Below are positions 46,530-56,761 of a stretch of 64,000 bases of DNA, piece by piece. The first letter of the stretch is position 1, and each line of letters opens with the position of its first letter. Source of the stretch: Streptomyces cynarae (GTDB lineage: Bacteria; Actinomycetota; Actinomycetes; Streptomycetales; Streptomycetaceae). A program made the position numbers and the translations under genes. The notes beneath the pieces were generated by a model. It was not told where the DNA came from, ran no database searches, and was given only the letters and a program-made list of their open reading frames with translations. Where the stretch lies: assembly GCF_025642135.1 (NCBI RefSeq), contig NZ_CP106793.1, positions 2,401,001 through 2,465,000 on the forward strand, written 5' to 3'.

Positions 46530-47744
46530 TCATTCGCCGGCGGGCGCCGAAGCCGCCGTGCGCTGGTCGATCTCCCGCCAGAAACCCGCCCGGATCGCGT
46601 ACCGGTCGTGCTCGTCGATCTGGTCGTCCTTGTGGGCGAGGAGGCCGAAGCGGGCCGCGTACCGCAGCAGCTCACCGTCGATGCGGTGCGGCACCCGCGG
46701 GTACATGCTCGACAGCTTCTGCAGGTGGGAGGGGTCGGCGAGGCGGGAGATCCACCGCCGGGCGAAGACCTGCCCCACCTCGTAGGGGTCGCCGCCGACC
46801 GTGGTGATGTCCTCCTCCCGGTCGGCCCACCGCTGCTCCGCGGTCGTCAGCTGCGCCAGCGTCGGCAGCGAGGCGACCTCGGGCGACTCGGCCGCGACGG
46901 GGCGGTCCACCCAGCCCTTGTCGGACGACCAGCGAAGCGTCGCCCCGGCGGGCTGCTGCGCGGTCTGCGGCGCCCGCAGCGCCGCGAGGTCCTTCGGGGT
47001 CGGTACGCCCTTGGCGACCGGCACCCGCTCCTGGGCGCCGTTCTGCGACGCGGCCGTCTGGACGTGTTCCGGCTCGGCGGCGGGCCTCTCCGTGGCGGCC
47101 GTGAGCGCCGACTCGGGCAGCGGCGCCGACAGGATCGCGGCGATCTCCGGCCGGGGCGCGGGCGGCGGCGCGCACACCCCGCCCAGTTCCTTGGGCCGCA
47201 CGGCCTGGGTGATCCACGCCCGGTCGAGCACGCGTCGCTCGTCGGCCTCGGCGACCAGGTCCTCGGACTGGTTGTAGTCGCCGTCCGCGGCCTGCACGGC
47301 CCACAGGTGCACGGCGACGCCGTGCTCCTTGGCGGCCATCATGCCCGGCAGCAGGTCCCCGTCACCGGTGACGAGCACGACGTCCGAGCACGCGCGGTTG
47401 CGGGCCAGCTCGGTCAGCTCGGCGTGCATCGCCGCGTCGACGCCCTTCTGCGCCCACCGCCCGTCGCTGCGGGTCAGCGCGCCGAGGCGCACGGTCACCC
47501 GGGGCATCACGCGCAGCCGGCGGTGCTCCGGCTGCGGTACGCGGTCGGGAGCGCCGTCGAACCAGTAGATGCGCAGCAGTGGCCGCCCGGTGTCTGCCTC
47601 TGCGCGCTCCCGCAGTCCCTGGATGAGGGCGGCGTGGTCGACGGTGATCCGGGACCTCGAGGGTTCCCCGGCGAGGAGGCTGGCGGCAGCCCCGAGCAGA
47701 TACCCGGCGTCCACCAGGACGATGCAGCGGTCCACGCGATCCAC
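46530..47744 (-). CDS. NYN-domain (PIN-like) ribonuclease-type protein
   Basis: About 404 aa from GTG 47744 (GTG 47735 is an alternative with a better-spaced AGAGGG site). The N-terminal NYN domain shows IVLVDAGYLLGAAASLL (first acidic site), LLRIYWFDGAPDRV, KGVDAAMHAELTELA and VVLVTGDGDLLPGMMAAKEH (second acidic cluster), an arrangement typical of metal-dependent RNases. A Pro/Ala-rich linker (about 200-300) leads to a helical C-terminal domain (YEVGQVFARRWISRLADPSH) that may bind RNA or protein. Its target is unknown. It is upstream of, but separated from, the ABC gene by 75 nt. Confidence 0.82.
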   Translation of the reverse strand: MDRVDRCIVLVDAGYLLGAAASLLAGEPSRSRITVDHAALIQGLRERAEADTGRPLLRIYWFDGAPDRVPQPEHRRLRVMPRVTVRLGALTRSDGRWAQKGVDAAMHAELTELARNRACSDVVLVTGDGDLLPGMMAAKEHGVAVHLWAVQAADGDYNQSEDLVAEADERRVLDRAWITQAVRPKELGGVCAPPPAPRPEIAAILSAPLPESALTAATERPAAEPEHVQTAASQNGAQERVPVAKGVPTPKDLAALRAPQTAQQPAGATLRWSSDKGWVDRPVAAESPEVASLPTLAQLTTAEQRWADREEDITTVGGDPYEVGQVFARRWISRLADPSHLQKLSSMYPRVPHRIDGELLRYAARFGLLAHKDDQIDEHDRYAIRAGFWREIDQRTAASAPAGE

Positions 47745-47956
47745 CCTCTTTCCGGGAGGTTTGCTTCGGGCTTGCTTCGAGTCTGCCCGACGGCGGAGAG
47801 GTTAACGGCCGGAACTCGATCTTCGGCGTGGCGTATCGGGGGGACCGGGACGCGAAGGACTGTGTCACGCAGGGTAATTGTCCGACATGCGGTTGATGTC
47901 AGGCTATGTGAATCTGGTCCCGGCCCTGGCCCCTAGTCCCCACAGGAGGCATCACC

Positions 47957-48136
47957 ATGGCCAAGAACAAGAACCGCAAGCAGGCAGGCCCGCAGAACCG
48001 CTCCCCGAAGGCCGAGCAGGCGCAGGAGCACACCCAGCGGCCCGCGACGGAGACGCACACGTCTCCGATGGCGCAGACCCCGGGCAGCCCGGCGGATGTT
48101 ACCCGTAAGAAGCAGAAGAGCTTCGGCCACAACTGA
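47957..48136 (+). CDS. 59-aa small hydrophilic protein
   Basis: ATG 47957 to TGA 48134-48136, preceded by CACAGGAGGCATCACC, a perfect ribosome site. The product starts MAKNKNRKQAGPQNRSPKAE and ends TRKKQKSFGHN. It is almost entirely polar and charged and lacks hydrophobic core residues, so it is probably disordered and nucleic-acid- or ribosome-associated. Small hydrophilic proteins of this type are annotated in many streptomycetes without a known role. Its terminator is shared with dnaE on the other strand. Confidence 0.82.
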   Translation: MAKNKNRKQAGPQNRSPKAEQAQEHTQRPATETHTSPMAQTPGSPADVTRKKQKSFGHN

Positions 48137-48188
48137 CGCCTGCACGAAGGCTGATGCCGAGGCCCGCGCGCGAGGGCCGACGCAGAAA

Positions 48189-48222
48189 AAAAGGGGCACA
48201 CCCGTTCTCGGGTGCGCCCCTT
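48189..48222. terminator. Bidirectional intrinsic terminator
   Basis: AAGGGGCACACCCG (48191-48204) and CGGGTGCGCCCCTT (48209-48222) pair with one mismatch around a TTCT loop. A run of A's at 48186-48192 becomes a U tract on the minus strand, so this is a canonical rho-independent terminator for dnaE and also ends the small gene on the plus strand. Confidence 0.9.
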
Positions 48223-48245
48223 ATCTGCTGAGCAACTCCGGGTGA

Positions 48246-51200
48246 TCAGCCCGCCAGGCAGGAAGGGCCGAGAAGGACCTTCAGGTCGCCGTAGAGGGCG
48301 GGGTCCGGCTTGACGCGGTGGCGGTCCAGGCGCAGGACCGTCGTCTTGCGCGGCCCCTGGAGCTTGATCCGCACCTCACTGTCGCCCTTGTGCTGGCTGA
48401 GGATCTCGCCGAGGCGGCTGACCATCGGCGGGGTGACCTTCACGGCCGGGATGGTGAGCACCACGGGGGCGTTGGTGCCCGCGTTGGACAGGTCCGGAAC
48501 CATCAGTTCCATCGCGACCAGCCGGGGCACGTCCTCCCGCTTGTCGAGGCGGCCCTTGACGAACACCACGGCGTCCTCGACGAGTTGGGTGGACACCAAC
48601 TGGTAGGTCGCCGGGAAGAACATGCACTCGATGGAGCCGGCGAGGTCCTCGACCGTGGCGATCGCCCACGCGTTGCCCTGCTTGGTCATCTTGCGTTGCA
48701 GGCCGGAGATGATGCCGCCGATGGTGACGACCGCGCCGTCCGCGTGCTCGCCGCCGGTGAGCTGGGCGATGCCCGCGTCGGCCTTGTCGGACAGCACGTG
48801 CTCGAGGCCGAAGAGCGGGTGGTCGGAGACGTACAGACCGAGCATCTCCCGCTCCTGGGCGAGCAGATAGGTCTTGTCCCACTCCTCGTCGGTGAAGGTG
48901 ACGTCGAGACCGAAGCCGGGCTCGCTGCTCTCCTCCTCCATGCCGCCGAACAGGTCGAACTGCCCCTCGGCCTCCTTGCGCTTGACCGCGACCACGTTGT
49001 CGATCATCGGTTCGTACTGCGCCATCAGGCCCTTGCGGGTGTGGCCGAGGGAGTCGAAGGCGCCGGCCTTGATGAGCGATTCCGTCGTCCGCTTGTTGCA
49101 GACGACCGCCTCGACCTTGTCCAGGTAGTCCGGGAAGGACGCGTACTTCCCCTTGGCCTTGCGGCAGCGGATGATCGACTCGACGACGTTCGAACCGACG
49201 TTGCGCACGGCGGAGAGGCCGAAGAGGATCACGTCGTCGCCCTGCGCGGCGAAGTTCGACTCGGACTCGTTGACGTTCGGCGGCAGCACCCGGATGCCCA
49301 TGCGACGGCACTCGTTCAGATAGACGGCCGACTTGTCCTTGTCGTCCTTCACCGAGGTGAGGAGCGCGGCCATGTACTCGGCGGGGTGGTTCGCCTTCAG
49401 GTACGCGGTCCAGTACGAGACCAGGCCGTACGCGGCCGAGTGGGCCTTGTTGAAGGCGTAGCCGGCGAACGGGACCAGCACGTCCCACAGCGCCTGGATC
49501 GCCTCGTCGCTGTAGCCGTTCTTGCGGGCGCCCGACTGGAAGATGACGAAGTTCTTCTCCAGCTCCTCCGGCTTCTTCTTGCCCATCACGCGGCGGAGGA
49601 TGTCGGCCTCGCCGAGCGAGTAGCCGGCGATGATCTGGGCGGCCTTCTGCACCTGCTCCTGGTAGACGATCAGGCCGTAGGTGACGTCCAGGACCTCCTT
49701 GAGCGGCGCCTCCAGCTCCGGGTGGATCGGCGTGATCTCCTGCTGCCCGTTCTTGCGCAGCGCGTAGTTCGTGTGGGAGTTCATGCCCATCGGGCCCGGC
49801 CGGTACAGGGCCGACACGGCGGAGATGTCTTCGAAGTTGTCGGGCTTCATCAGCCGCAGCAGCGAGCGCATGGGCCCGCCGTCGAACTGGAAGACGCCGA
49901 GGGTGTCGCCGCGCTGGAGCAGCTCGAAGGTCGTGGGGTCGTCGAGCGGGAGGCTCAGGAGATCGATGTCGATCCCTTTGTTCGCCTTCACCATCTTGAC
50001 GGCGTCGTCCATGATCGTGAGGTTGCGCAGGCCCAGGAAGTCCATCTTCAGCAGGCCGAGCGACTCACAGCTCGGGTAGTCCCACTGGGTGATGGTCACG
50101 CCGTCGGTGTGCCTGACCCAGACGGGCACGTGCTCGGTGATGGTCTCGCTGGACATGATCACGCCGGCCGCGTGCACACCCATCTGCCGCACCAGGCCCT
50201 CGACGCCCCTGGCGGTGTCGATGACCTTCTTCACGTCCGGCTCGTTCTCGTACATCCCGCGCACCTCGCCCGCCTCCGAGTAGCGGGGGTGGCTCGGGTC
50301 GGTGATACCGGACAGCGGGATGCCCTTGCCGAGGACGTCGGCGGGCATGGCCTTGGTGATGCGGTCGCCCATCGCGTACGGGTAGCCCAGCACGCGCGCG
50401 GAGTCCTTGATCGCGTTCTTGGCCTTGATGGTGCCGTAGGTGCCGATCATGGCGACCTTGTCGGCGCCGTACTTCTCCGTCACGTACCGGATCACCTCGA
50501 CGCGCCGGCGCTCGTCGAAGTCGATGTCGACATCGGGCATCGAGATGCGCTCGGGGTTGAGGAACCGCTCGAAGATCAGGCCGTGCGGGATCGGGTCGAG
50601 GTCGGTGATGCCGAGGGCGTAGGCGACGATCGAGCCTGCGGCCGAGCCGCGGCCGGGGCCCACCGCGATGCCGTTCTTCTTGGCCCACATGATGAAGTCG
50701 GCGACCACGAGGAAGTAGCCCGGGAACCCCATCTGGATGATGACGTCCATCTCGTACTCGGCCTGCTTCATGCGGTCCTCGGGGATGCCGCCCGGGAAGC
50801 GGCGCTCCATGCCGCGGCGGACCTCCTCCTGGAACCAGGTGACCTCGGTGTAGCCCTCGGGGATGTCGAACTTGGGCATGAGGTCGCGCTTGACGAACAT
50901 GCCCTCGGTGTCGACCATCTCCGCGATCAGCCGGGTGTTCTCACAGCCCTCCTGCCAGGCGTCCGAGGAGTCGATGGCGTACATCTCCTCCGTGGACTTC
51001 AGGTAGTAGCCCGTGCCGTCGAACTTGAAGCGGTCCGGGTCGGAGAGGTTCTTGCCGGTCTGGATGCACAGCAGGGCGTCGTGTGCGGACGCCTCGTGCG
51101 CGTACGTGTAGTGCGAGTCGTTGGTGACCAGCGGCGGGATGCCGAGCTTCCTGCCGATCTCGAGCAGGCCGTCGCGGACCCGGCGCTCGATCTCGATGCC

Positions 51201-51782
51201 GTGGTCCATCAGCTCCAGGAAGTACTTGTCCTTGCCGAAGATGTCCTGGTACTCGGCGGCCGCCTTCAGGGCCTCGTCGAAGTGGCCGAGGCGCAGCCGG
51301 GTCTGCACCTCGCCGGAGGGGCATCCGGTGGAGGCCACGATCCCCTCGGACCACTGGGCGATGGTCTCCTTGTCCATGCGGGGCCACTTCTGCAGCCAGC
51401 CCTCGGCGTACGCGTCGGAGGACAGGCGGAAGAGGTTGTGCAGGCCGGTCCTGTTCACCGCCCACATGGTCTTGTGGGTGTAACCACCGGAACCCGAGAC
51501 GTCGTCCCTCTTCTGGTGCGGCTGGCCCCAGAGGATCTTGCGCTTGTTGCGCCGGGACTCGGGGGCGACGTACGCCTCGATGCCGATGATGGGGGTGATT
51601 CCGGCCTTCTTCGCGGAGTGGAAGAAGTCGTACGCCCCGTGGAGGTTGCCGTGGTCGGACATGGCGATGTGGGTCATGCCCATCTCGTTGCACGCGTTGA
51701 ACATGTCCTTCAGCCGCGCGGCACCGTCCAGCAGCGAGTACTGGGTGTGGACGTGCAGGTGCGTGAACGGCGGCTTTGACAC
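48246..51782 (-). CDS. dnaE: DNA polymerase III alpha subunit
   Basis: A 1,178-aa replicative polymerase. It starts GTG 51782 (SKPPFTHLHVHTQYSLLDGA), giving the usual DnaE1 length. The N-terminal PHP domain has metal ligands in HLHVHTQYS, MSDHGNLHGAYDF and VTNDSHY. The palm has GPGRGSAAGSIVAYALGITD and the catalytic aspartates in PDVDIDFDERRR. FLGLRNLTIMDDAV, HSAAYGLVSYWTAYLKANHP (tau/clamp region) and a C-terminal OB-fold (TIGGIISGLQRKMTKQG) follow. It appears complete and is monocistronic with a terminator downstream. Confidence 0.98.
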   Translation of the reverse strand: MSKPPFTHLHVHTQYSLLDGAARLKDMFNACNEMGMTHIAMSDHGNLHGAYDFFHSAKKAGITPIIGIEAYVAPESRRNKRKILWGQPHQKRDDVSGSGGYTHKTMWAVNRTGLHNLFRLSSDAYAEGWLQKWPRMDKETIAQWSEGIVASTGCPSGEVQTRLRLGHFDEALKAAAEYQDIFGKDKYFLELMDHGIEIERRVRDGLLEIGRKLGIPPLVTNDSHYTYAHEASAHDALLCIQTGKNLSDPDRFKFDGTGYYLKSTEEMYAIDSSDAWQEGCENTRLIAEMVDTEGMFVKRDLMPKFDIPEGYTEVTWFQEEVRRGMERRFPGGIPEDRMKQAEYEMDVIIQMGFPGYFLVVADFIMWAKKNGIAVGPGRGSAAGSIVAYALGITDLDPIPHGLIFERFLNPERISMPDVDIDFDERRRVEVIRYVTEKYGADKVAMIGTYGTIKAKNAIKDSARVLGYPYAMGDRITKAMPADVLGKGIPLSGITDPSHPRYSEAGEVRGMYENEPDVKKVIDTARGVEGLVRQMGVHAAGVIMSSETITEHVPVWVRHTDGVTITQWDYPSCESLGLLKMDFLGLRNLTIMDDAVKMVKANKGIDIDLLSLPLDDPTTFELLQRGDTLGVFQFDGGPMRSLLRLMKPDNFEDISAVSALYRPGPMGMNSHTNYALRKNGQQEITPIHPELEAPLKEVLDVTYGLIVYQEQVQKAAQIIAGYSLGEADILRRVMGKKKPEELEKNFVIFQSGARKNGYSDEAIQALWDVLVPFAGYAFNKAHSAAYGLVSYWTAYLKANHPAEYMAALLTSVKDDKDKSAVYLNECRRMGIRVLPPNVNESESNFAAQGDDVILFGLSAVRNVGSNVVESIIRCRKAKGKYASFPDYLDKVEAVVCNKRTTESLIKAGAFDSLGHTRKGLMAQYEPMIDNVVAVKRKEAEGQFDLFGGMEEESSEPGFGLDVTFTDEEWDKTYLLAQEREMLGLYVSDHPLFGLEHVLSDKADAGIAQLTGGEHADGAVVTIGGIISGLQRKMTKQGNAWAIATVEDLAGSIECMFFPATYQLVSTQLVEDAVVFVKGRLDKREDVPRLVAMELMVPDLSNAGTNAPVVLTIPAVKVTPPMVSRLGEILSQHKGDSEVRIKLQGPRKTTVLRLDRHRVKPDPALYGDLKVLLGPSCLAG

Positions 51783-52016
51783 GGTTCGAGCCTCCAGGGC
51801 AAACATTACGTCGACGGTGTCCCCCGGTCGCGGACAGTCTGGGGGACAGCGTCGAAGTCTATGCCTCGGCACTGACACCCGGAGGCGTCCGGCGCGTACC
51901 TTCATGCGGAGAAAACGTGGGCACTCCACCACACCGCCGGACGTTGGCGTGAGGGAACACCCGCGGAAGATCAACCCCAAACGTCACGCACCACCCGTAC
52001 CAGGAGGCACCCAGCG

Positions 52017-53342
52017 ATGTCGGTTCCGCAGCTCAGCGCCGAGCAACGCGGTGAGGAGATCCTCGCCGTCTTCGACACCGCCTTCGGCGAGCTGCTCGCC
52101 GCCGACCCGGCCGCGTTCCGCGTGAAGTTCCGCAAGATGGCGGCCTCCGCGTTCGCGTTCTACCGGGGCACGGCGTGCCTCTTCTACCACGATCTGGACG
52201 CGGACAGGCGCGGCGGCCCGTACCTGGACGACCGCACCTCGCGGGTGTGGATCCACGGCGACCTGCACGCCGAGAACTTCGGCACCTACATGGACTCCAC
52301 GGGCCGCCTGATCTTCAATGTGAACGACTTCGACGAGGCGTACGTCGGTCCCTTCACCTGGGACCTGAAGCGCTTCGCCGCCTCCGTGGCGCTGATCGGG
52401 TACGCGAAGGCGCTCAGCGACGACCAGATCACCGAGCTGGTCGGCATCTACGCCGCGGCCTACCGTCAGCGCGTCCACGCCCTGGCCACCGGCGCCAAGA
52501 GCGACGAGGTGCCGCCCTTCACCCTGGACACCGCCCAGGGCCCGCTGCTGGACGCGCTGCGCGACGCCCGCTCGCTCACCCGCTTCGGGCTGCTGGACTC
52601 GATGACCGAGATCCGCGACTTCGAGCGCCGCTTCGCGCCGGGCGGCGGCTCGATCGAGCTGGACGCCGCCACCCGCTACAAGGTGCTCGCGGCCTTCGAC
52701 GGCTACCTGGAGACGCTGCCGGAGACGTCCCTGGCCCGCCCGGACTCCTACCGCGTGAAGGACGTCGTCGGCCGCCGCGGCATCGGTATCGGCTCGGCCG
52801 GCCTGCCGTCGTACAACATCCTCCTCGAGGGCCACAGCGACGCCCTGGAGAACGACGTCGTGATCTACATCAAGCAGGCCCAGACCCCGGCCGTCTCCCG
52901 GCACATCACGGACCCCGTGATCCGCGAGTACTTCCAGCACGAGGGCCACCGCACGGTGATCTCCCAGCGCGCCCTGCAGGCGCACGCCGACCCGTGGCTG
53001 GGCTGGACCGAGCTGGACGGCGCGGGCCAGCTGGTCGCCGAGGTGTCGCCGTACGCGGTGGACCTGGACTGGGGCGACATCGACGACCCGGAGGAGATCG
53101 CCTCGGTCGTCGCCGACCTGGGCCGCGCCACGGCCGCCATGCACGCGGCGGCGGACGACCAGTCCGGCGAGTCCCTGGTGCCCTTCTCCACCGAGCGGGC
53201 CATCGACGCGGCGATCGCCGCCGACGAGGACGGCTTCGGGGAACTGCTGGTGGACTTCGCCCACACCTACGGGGCACGCGCGCGTGCGGACCACCAGATC
53301 TTCGTGGACCTGTTCCGCAACGGCCGGATTCCAGGTCTGTGA
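52017..53342 (+). CDS. DUF2252-family protein (kinase-like fold)
   Basis: A 441-aa cytoplasmic protein from ATG 52017 after CCAGGAGGCACC. Conserved DUF2252 segments: VKFRKMAASAFAFYRGTACL, WIHGDLHAENFGTYMDS (aminoglycoside-phosphotransferase-like catalytic loop), NVNDFDEAYVGPFTWDLKRF (metal-binding Asp), YNILLEGHSDALENDVVIY and ARADHQIFVDLFR. The HGDxHxxN and NDFDE motifs suggest small-molecule kinase or related chemistry, but no substrate is known for the family. It is divergent from dnaE, with 234 bp between. Confidence 0.88.
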   Translation: MSVPQLSAEQRGEEILAVFDTAFGELLAADPAAFRVKFRKMAASAFAFYRGTACLFYHDLDADRRGGPYLDDRTSRVWIHGDLHAENFGTYMDSTGRLIFNVNDFDEAYVGPFTWDLKRFAASVALIGYAKALSDDQITELVGIYAAAYRQRVHALATGAKSDEVPPFTLDTAQGPLLDALRDARSLTRFGLLDSMTEIRDFERRFAPGGGSIELDAATRYKVLAAFDGYLETLPETSLARPDSYRVKDVVGRRGIGIGSAGLPSYNILLEGHSDALENDVVIYIKQAQTPAVSRHITDPVIREYFQHEGHRTVISQRALQAHADPWLGWTELDGAGQLVAEVSPYAVDLDWGDIDDPEEIASVVADLGRATAAMHAAADDQSGESLVPFSTERAIDAAIAADEDGFGELLVDFAHTYGARARADHQIFVDLFRNGRIPGL

Positions 53343-53410
53343 CGGAAGGGCCCGGTACGGGAATCCTTTAGTGTTCCCTTACTGGAGCACGTGACACACT
53401 CTCCTCTGCT

Positions 53411-54097
53411 ATGGACATATCCGGGACCCACCTCAGAGCCGTACGCGCGGCGCTGTTCACGGCACTGGTCGTGACACTCAGCACCGCGTCGCACGTGCTG
53501 CTGTCCGAGGTCCCCCTGCCGATGGGGACGGTGGCCGCGATAGCCGCCGCCGTCTTCGTCGTCGCGTACGCGCTGGCGGGCCGTGAGCGCGGCTTCGGGA
53601 AGATCGCCGCCCTGCTGGTGCCCCTGGAGCTGACCGCGGACACGGTGTTCACCACCGGCCAGCACGCCTGCTATGGCAGGGCGGGCGGCCCGGTCACCGG
53701 CCCGCTGCGCTCGGTGGGCCTGGACCTGCTGTGCAGCGGTGGCAGCGTGGGCACCCCGCTCACGCGGGTCACCGGCGCCGGCAGCGACCGGATCGCGGCG
53801 CTCCTGGCGCACGCCGACCCGGAGACCGCCTGGCTGCTGCTCGCCGCCCACGTGAGCGTGGGGCTGCTGGCCGCCGCCTGGCTGCGCCGCGGCGAGCGGG
53901 CGCTGGCCCAGCTGCTCGGCGCGGTGGCCGCGACCACGTTCCGGCCGCTGCTGCTCGCGGTCGCCGCGGTGACGGTACGGCTCGCTCCGGCCCGCCGCGC
54001 CCCGCGCCCGGCGCCCCGGATCGCCGCCCTGCGCACCCGCCTCTTCGTGCACTCCCTGGGACGGCGCGGACCGCCGTGCTCGGTCGCCCTGATCTGA
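53411..54097 (+). CDS. Putative integral membrane protein
   Basis: A 228-aa protein from ATG 53411 (MDISGTHLRAVRAALFTALV). Several hydrophobic segments suggest five membrane helices: ALFTALVVTLSTASHVLL, VAAIAAAVFVVAYALAG, IAALLVPLELTADTVFT, WLLLAAHVSVGLLAAAWL and RPLLLAVAAVTVRLAPA. The C-terminus is Arg/Pro-rich. The two middle cysteines (GQHACYG, DLLCSGG) lie in the loop region. I do not recognise a family. It precedes a DsbA-like gene by 72 nt on the same strand, which may point to cell-envelope redox functions, but the link is speculative. Confidence 0.65.
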   Translation: MDISGTHLRAVRAALFTALVVTLSTASHVLLSEVPLPMGTVAAIAAAVFVVAYALAGRERGFGKIAALLVPLELTADTVFTTGQHACYGRAGGPVTGPLRSVGLDLLCSGGSVGTPLTRVTGAGSDRIAALLAHADPETAWLLLAAHVSVGLLAAAWLRRGERALAQLLGAVAATTFRPLLLAVAAVTVRLAPARRAPRPAPRIAALRTRLFVHSLGRRGPPCSVALI

Positions 54098-54169
54098 GCG
54101 ACACCCCGAGCACTCCAGTCCCCACCCTTACTCCGCGCACGACGATGCGCGTCCCCGAGGAGATCACCC

Positions 54170-54982
54170 ATGAGCAAGCGGAACAGCCAGGCGGCGAAGA
54201 CGGCGGCCCGTGAGCGGCTGCGCGTCGAGCGCGAGCGGCAGGCCAAGCGCGACAAGGTCAAGCGGCAGCTGATCGTCGCCGGTTCGGTCGTCGCCGTGCT
54301 CGCCGTCGCCGGCGGCGTCGGCTACGCCGTCGTGCAGAACAACAAGCCCAGTCACTGGGAGGCCGCGAAGAGCGAGAAGCTCGTCGCGCCGGCCAACACC
54401 TCCGGCACGAACGGCACCACCGTCGTGATCGGCAAGAGCAGCGCCAAGAAGACCCTGGTCATGTACGAGGACCCGCGCTGCCCGATCTGCGCCCAGTTCG
54501 AGCAGACGGTCGGCTCGACCGTCAAGCAGGACGTCGACGCGGGCAAGTTCAAGATCCAGTACGTCGGTGCCTCGTTCATCGACACCAACACCCAGGGCGA
54601 GGGCTCCAAGAACGCCCTGAGCGCCATGGGAGCCGCGCTGAACGTCGGCCCCGAGGCGTTCCTCGAGTACAAGACCGCGCTGTACTCGGCGAAGTGGCAC
54701 CCGGAGGAGACCGAGGACAAGTTCAAGGACGACAGCTACCTGATCAAGGTCGCGAACACCGTCCCCGCCCTGAAGGACAACGCGGCGTTCCAGAAGGCCG
54801 TGAAGGACGGCACCTACGACAAGTGGGCGCTGGACATGTCCGACGTCTTCAACAAGAGCGGGGTGCAGGGCACGCCGACCCTGAAGATGGACGGCAAGAC
54901 GCTCACCGGGTCCGACGGCAAGAACGCGCCCATGACGGTGGCCGAGTTCAACGCGGCGATCGACAACGCGCTCAAGTCCTGA
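54170..54982 (+). CDS. Membrane-anchored DsbA-like thioredoxin-fold protein
   Basis: A 270-aa paralogue of the protein at 21405. It starts MSKRNSQAAKTAARERLRVE, a basic cytoplasmic region, then one membrane helix (QLIVAGSVVAVLAVAGGVGY) and an external thioredoxin domain. The active site is DPRCPICAQFEQ (CxxC) and the cis-proline loop is QGTPTLKMDG. Compared with the first copy (CPAC) the dipeptide is PI, implying a different redox potential or partner. It probably acts on exported proteins. It is followed by a strong hairpin before phoD. Confidence 0.9.
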   Translation: MSKRNSQAAKTAARERLRVERERQAKRDKVKRQLIVAGSVVAVLAVAGGVGYAVVQNNKPSHWEAAKSEKLVAPANTSGTNGTTVVIGKSSAKKTLVMYEDPRCPICAQFEQTVGSTVKQDVDAGKFKIQYVGASFIDTNTQGEGSKNALSAMGAALNVGPEAFLEYKTALYSAKWHPEETEDKFKDDSYLIKVANTVPALKDNAAFQKAVKDGTYDKWALDMSDVFNKSGVQGTPTLKMDGKTLTGSDGKNAPMTVAEFNAAIDNALKS

Positions 54983-55012
54983 CCGGTCCGCCGGGCGGGC
55001 CTGAGCGGTCAG

Positions 55013-55060
55013 GCGCAGAAAGAGCGGGCGAACTTTGCGTGTTCGCCCGCTCTTTGCGCG
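55013..55060. terminator. Strong hairpin between the DsbA-like gene and phoD
   Basis: AAAGAGCGGGCGAAC (55019-55033) and GTTCGCCCGCTCTTT (55041-55055) form a perfect 15-bp stem with a TTTGCGT loop; flanking GCGCA/TGCGC extends it. It follows the DsbA-like stop by about 30 nt and should end that transcript. Confidence 0.88.
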
Positions 55061-55084
55061 TACCGGTCAGTAGTCTGCTCGGCC

Positions 55085-56746
55085 GTGACCAGTCGACACA
55101 GATCATCCGAGAGAGTCAACTCCCTTTCCCCGCGCCGCCGTACGGTCGTCAAGGCCGCGGCGGCGACGGCCGTTCTGGGCGTCCCGCTCGCCGCCGCCCT
55201 TCCCGCCCGGGCCGCCGCCGACACCCCGGCCTTCCTGCACGGCGTGGCCTCCGGTGACCCGCTGCCCGACGGCGTCCTGCTGTGGACCAGGGTGACGCCC
55301 ACCGCGGATGCGACGCCCGGCTCCGGGCTCGGGCCCGACACCGAGGTGACCTGGGTGCTCGCCAAGGACAAGGCGTTCACAGCGATCGTCGCAAAGGGCT
55401 CCGTCACCGCGAGTGCCGCCTCGGACCACACCGTGAAGGCCGACGTCCGGGGGCTCGAGCCGGCCACCGACTACTGGTTCCGCTTCTCCGCGGGCGGCAC
55501 CGACTCCCCCGTCGCCCGCACCCGCACCGCGCCGGCCGCCGACGCCGCCGTGTCCGGGCTGCGCTTCGGCGTGGTCTCCTGCGCCAACTGGGAGGCCGGC
55601 TACTTCGCGGCGTATCGGCACCTCGCCGCCCGGGGCGATTTGGACGCGTGGCTGCACCTGGGCGACTACATCTACGAGTACAAGACGGGCGAGTACGCGG
55701 CCCGCGGCACGGTCGTGCGCCCGCACGCCCCGGCGAACGAGATCATCACGCTGTCCGACTACCGGATACGGCACGCCAAGTACAAGACGGACCCCGACCT
55801 TCAGGCCCTGCACGTGAAGGCACCGGTCATCGCGATCTGGGACGACCACGAGTTCGCCGACAACGCCTGGTCGGGCGGCGCGGTCAACCACACCGAGGGC
55901 GCAGAGGGCACCTGGACGGCCCGCAAGGCGGCGGCGAAGCAGGCGTACTTCGAGTGGATGCCGGTCCGCCCGGCCGTCGAGGGCACGACCTACCGCCGGC
56001 TGCGCTTCGGCAAGCTGGCCGACCTCTCCCTGCTGGACCTGCGCTCCTTCCGTTCGCAGCAGGCGTCCACGGGCAGCGGTTCCGTCGACGACCCGGACCG
56101 TACGATCACGGGCCGTGCCCAACTCGACTGGCTCAAGGCGGGCTTGAAGGCGTCCGACACCACCTGGCGGCTGGTCGGCAACTCGGTGATGATCGCGCCG
56201 TTCGTCATCGGCTCGCTCTCCGCGGACCTGCTCAAACCGCTGGCCAAGCTGCTCGGGCTGCCGCAGGAGGGCCTCGCCGTCAATACCGACCAGTGGGACG
56301 GCTACACCGACGACCGCCGTGAACTGCTGGCCCACCTGCGGGCCAACGCGATCCGGAACACCGTGTTCCTGACCGGCGACATCCACATGGCCTGGGCCAA
56401 CGACGTCCCGGTCGACGCGGGCACCTACCCGCTGTCCGCCTCCGCCGCCACCGAGTTCGTGGTCACCTCGGTCACCTCCGACAACCTCGACGACATCGTC
56501 AAGGTTCCCGAGGGCACCGTCTCGGCGGTGGCCGCGCCGGTCATCCGCGCGGCCAACCGGCACGTCCACTGGGTCGACACCGACCGCCACGGCTACGGCG
56601 TGCTGGACATCACCGCCGAGCGCGCGCAGATGGACTACTACGTCCTGTCCGACCGTACGAACGCGAGCGCCACCTCGTCCTGGGTGCGGTCGTACCGCAC
56701 CCGCAGCGGCACACAGAAGGTCGAGCGGACGTACGACCCGGTGTAG
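55085..56746 (+). CDS. phoD: Tat-exported alkaline phosphatase PhoD
   Basis: A 553-aa secreted phosphodiesterase/phosphomonoesterase. GTG 55085 starts a Tat signal: [20 protein letters not shown], cleavage after ALPARAAA. The N-terminal PhoD domain has [20 protein letters not shown]. The metal-dependent catalytic domain has [42 protein letters not shown] and [14 protein letters not shown]. It scavenges phosphate outside the cell with Ca/Fe. In streptomycetes it is controlled by PhoP; no clear PHO box is visible in the short upstream region, which is largely taken by the preceding terminator. Confidence 0.95.
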   Translation: MTSRHRSSERVNSLSPRRRTVVKAAAATAVLGVPLAAALPARAAADTPAFLHGVASGDPLPDGVLLWTRVTPTADATPGSGLGPDTEVTWVLAKDKAFTAIVAKGSVTASAASDHTVKADVRGLEPATDYWFRFSAGGTDSPVARTRTAPAADAAVSGLRFGVVSCANWEAGYFAAYRHLAARGDLDAWLHLGDYIYEYKTGEYAARGTVVRPHAPANEIITLSDYRIRHAKYKTDPDLQALHVKAPVIAIWDDHEFADNAWSGGAVNHTEGAEGTWTARKAAAKQAYFEWMPVRPAVEGTTYRRLRFGKLADLSLLDLRSFRSQQASTGSGSVDDPDRTITGRAQLDWLKAGLKASDTTWRLVGNSVMIAPFVIGSLSADLLKPLAKLLGLPQEGLAVNTDQWDGYTDDRRELLAHLRANAIRNTVFLTGDIHMAWANDVPVDAGTYPLSASAATEFVVTSVTSDNLDDIVKVPEGTVSAVAAPVIRAANRHVHWVDTDRHGYGVLDITAERAQMDYYVLSDRTNASATSSWVRSYRTRSGTQKVERTYDPV

Positions 56747-56761
56747 GCCGCCGGGAGCCCG

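Noticed and set aside
48318..51779. A plus-strand frame of over 1,100 codons opposite dnaE
   Set aside because: Same reason: it mirrors dnaE codons and shows no recognisable family, while dnaE is complete on the other strand.
54983..55084. A PHO box before phoD
   Set aside because: PhoP boxes are expected from related streptomycetes, but the only candidate direct repeat lies within the terminator stem and is a weak match.
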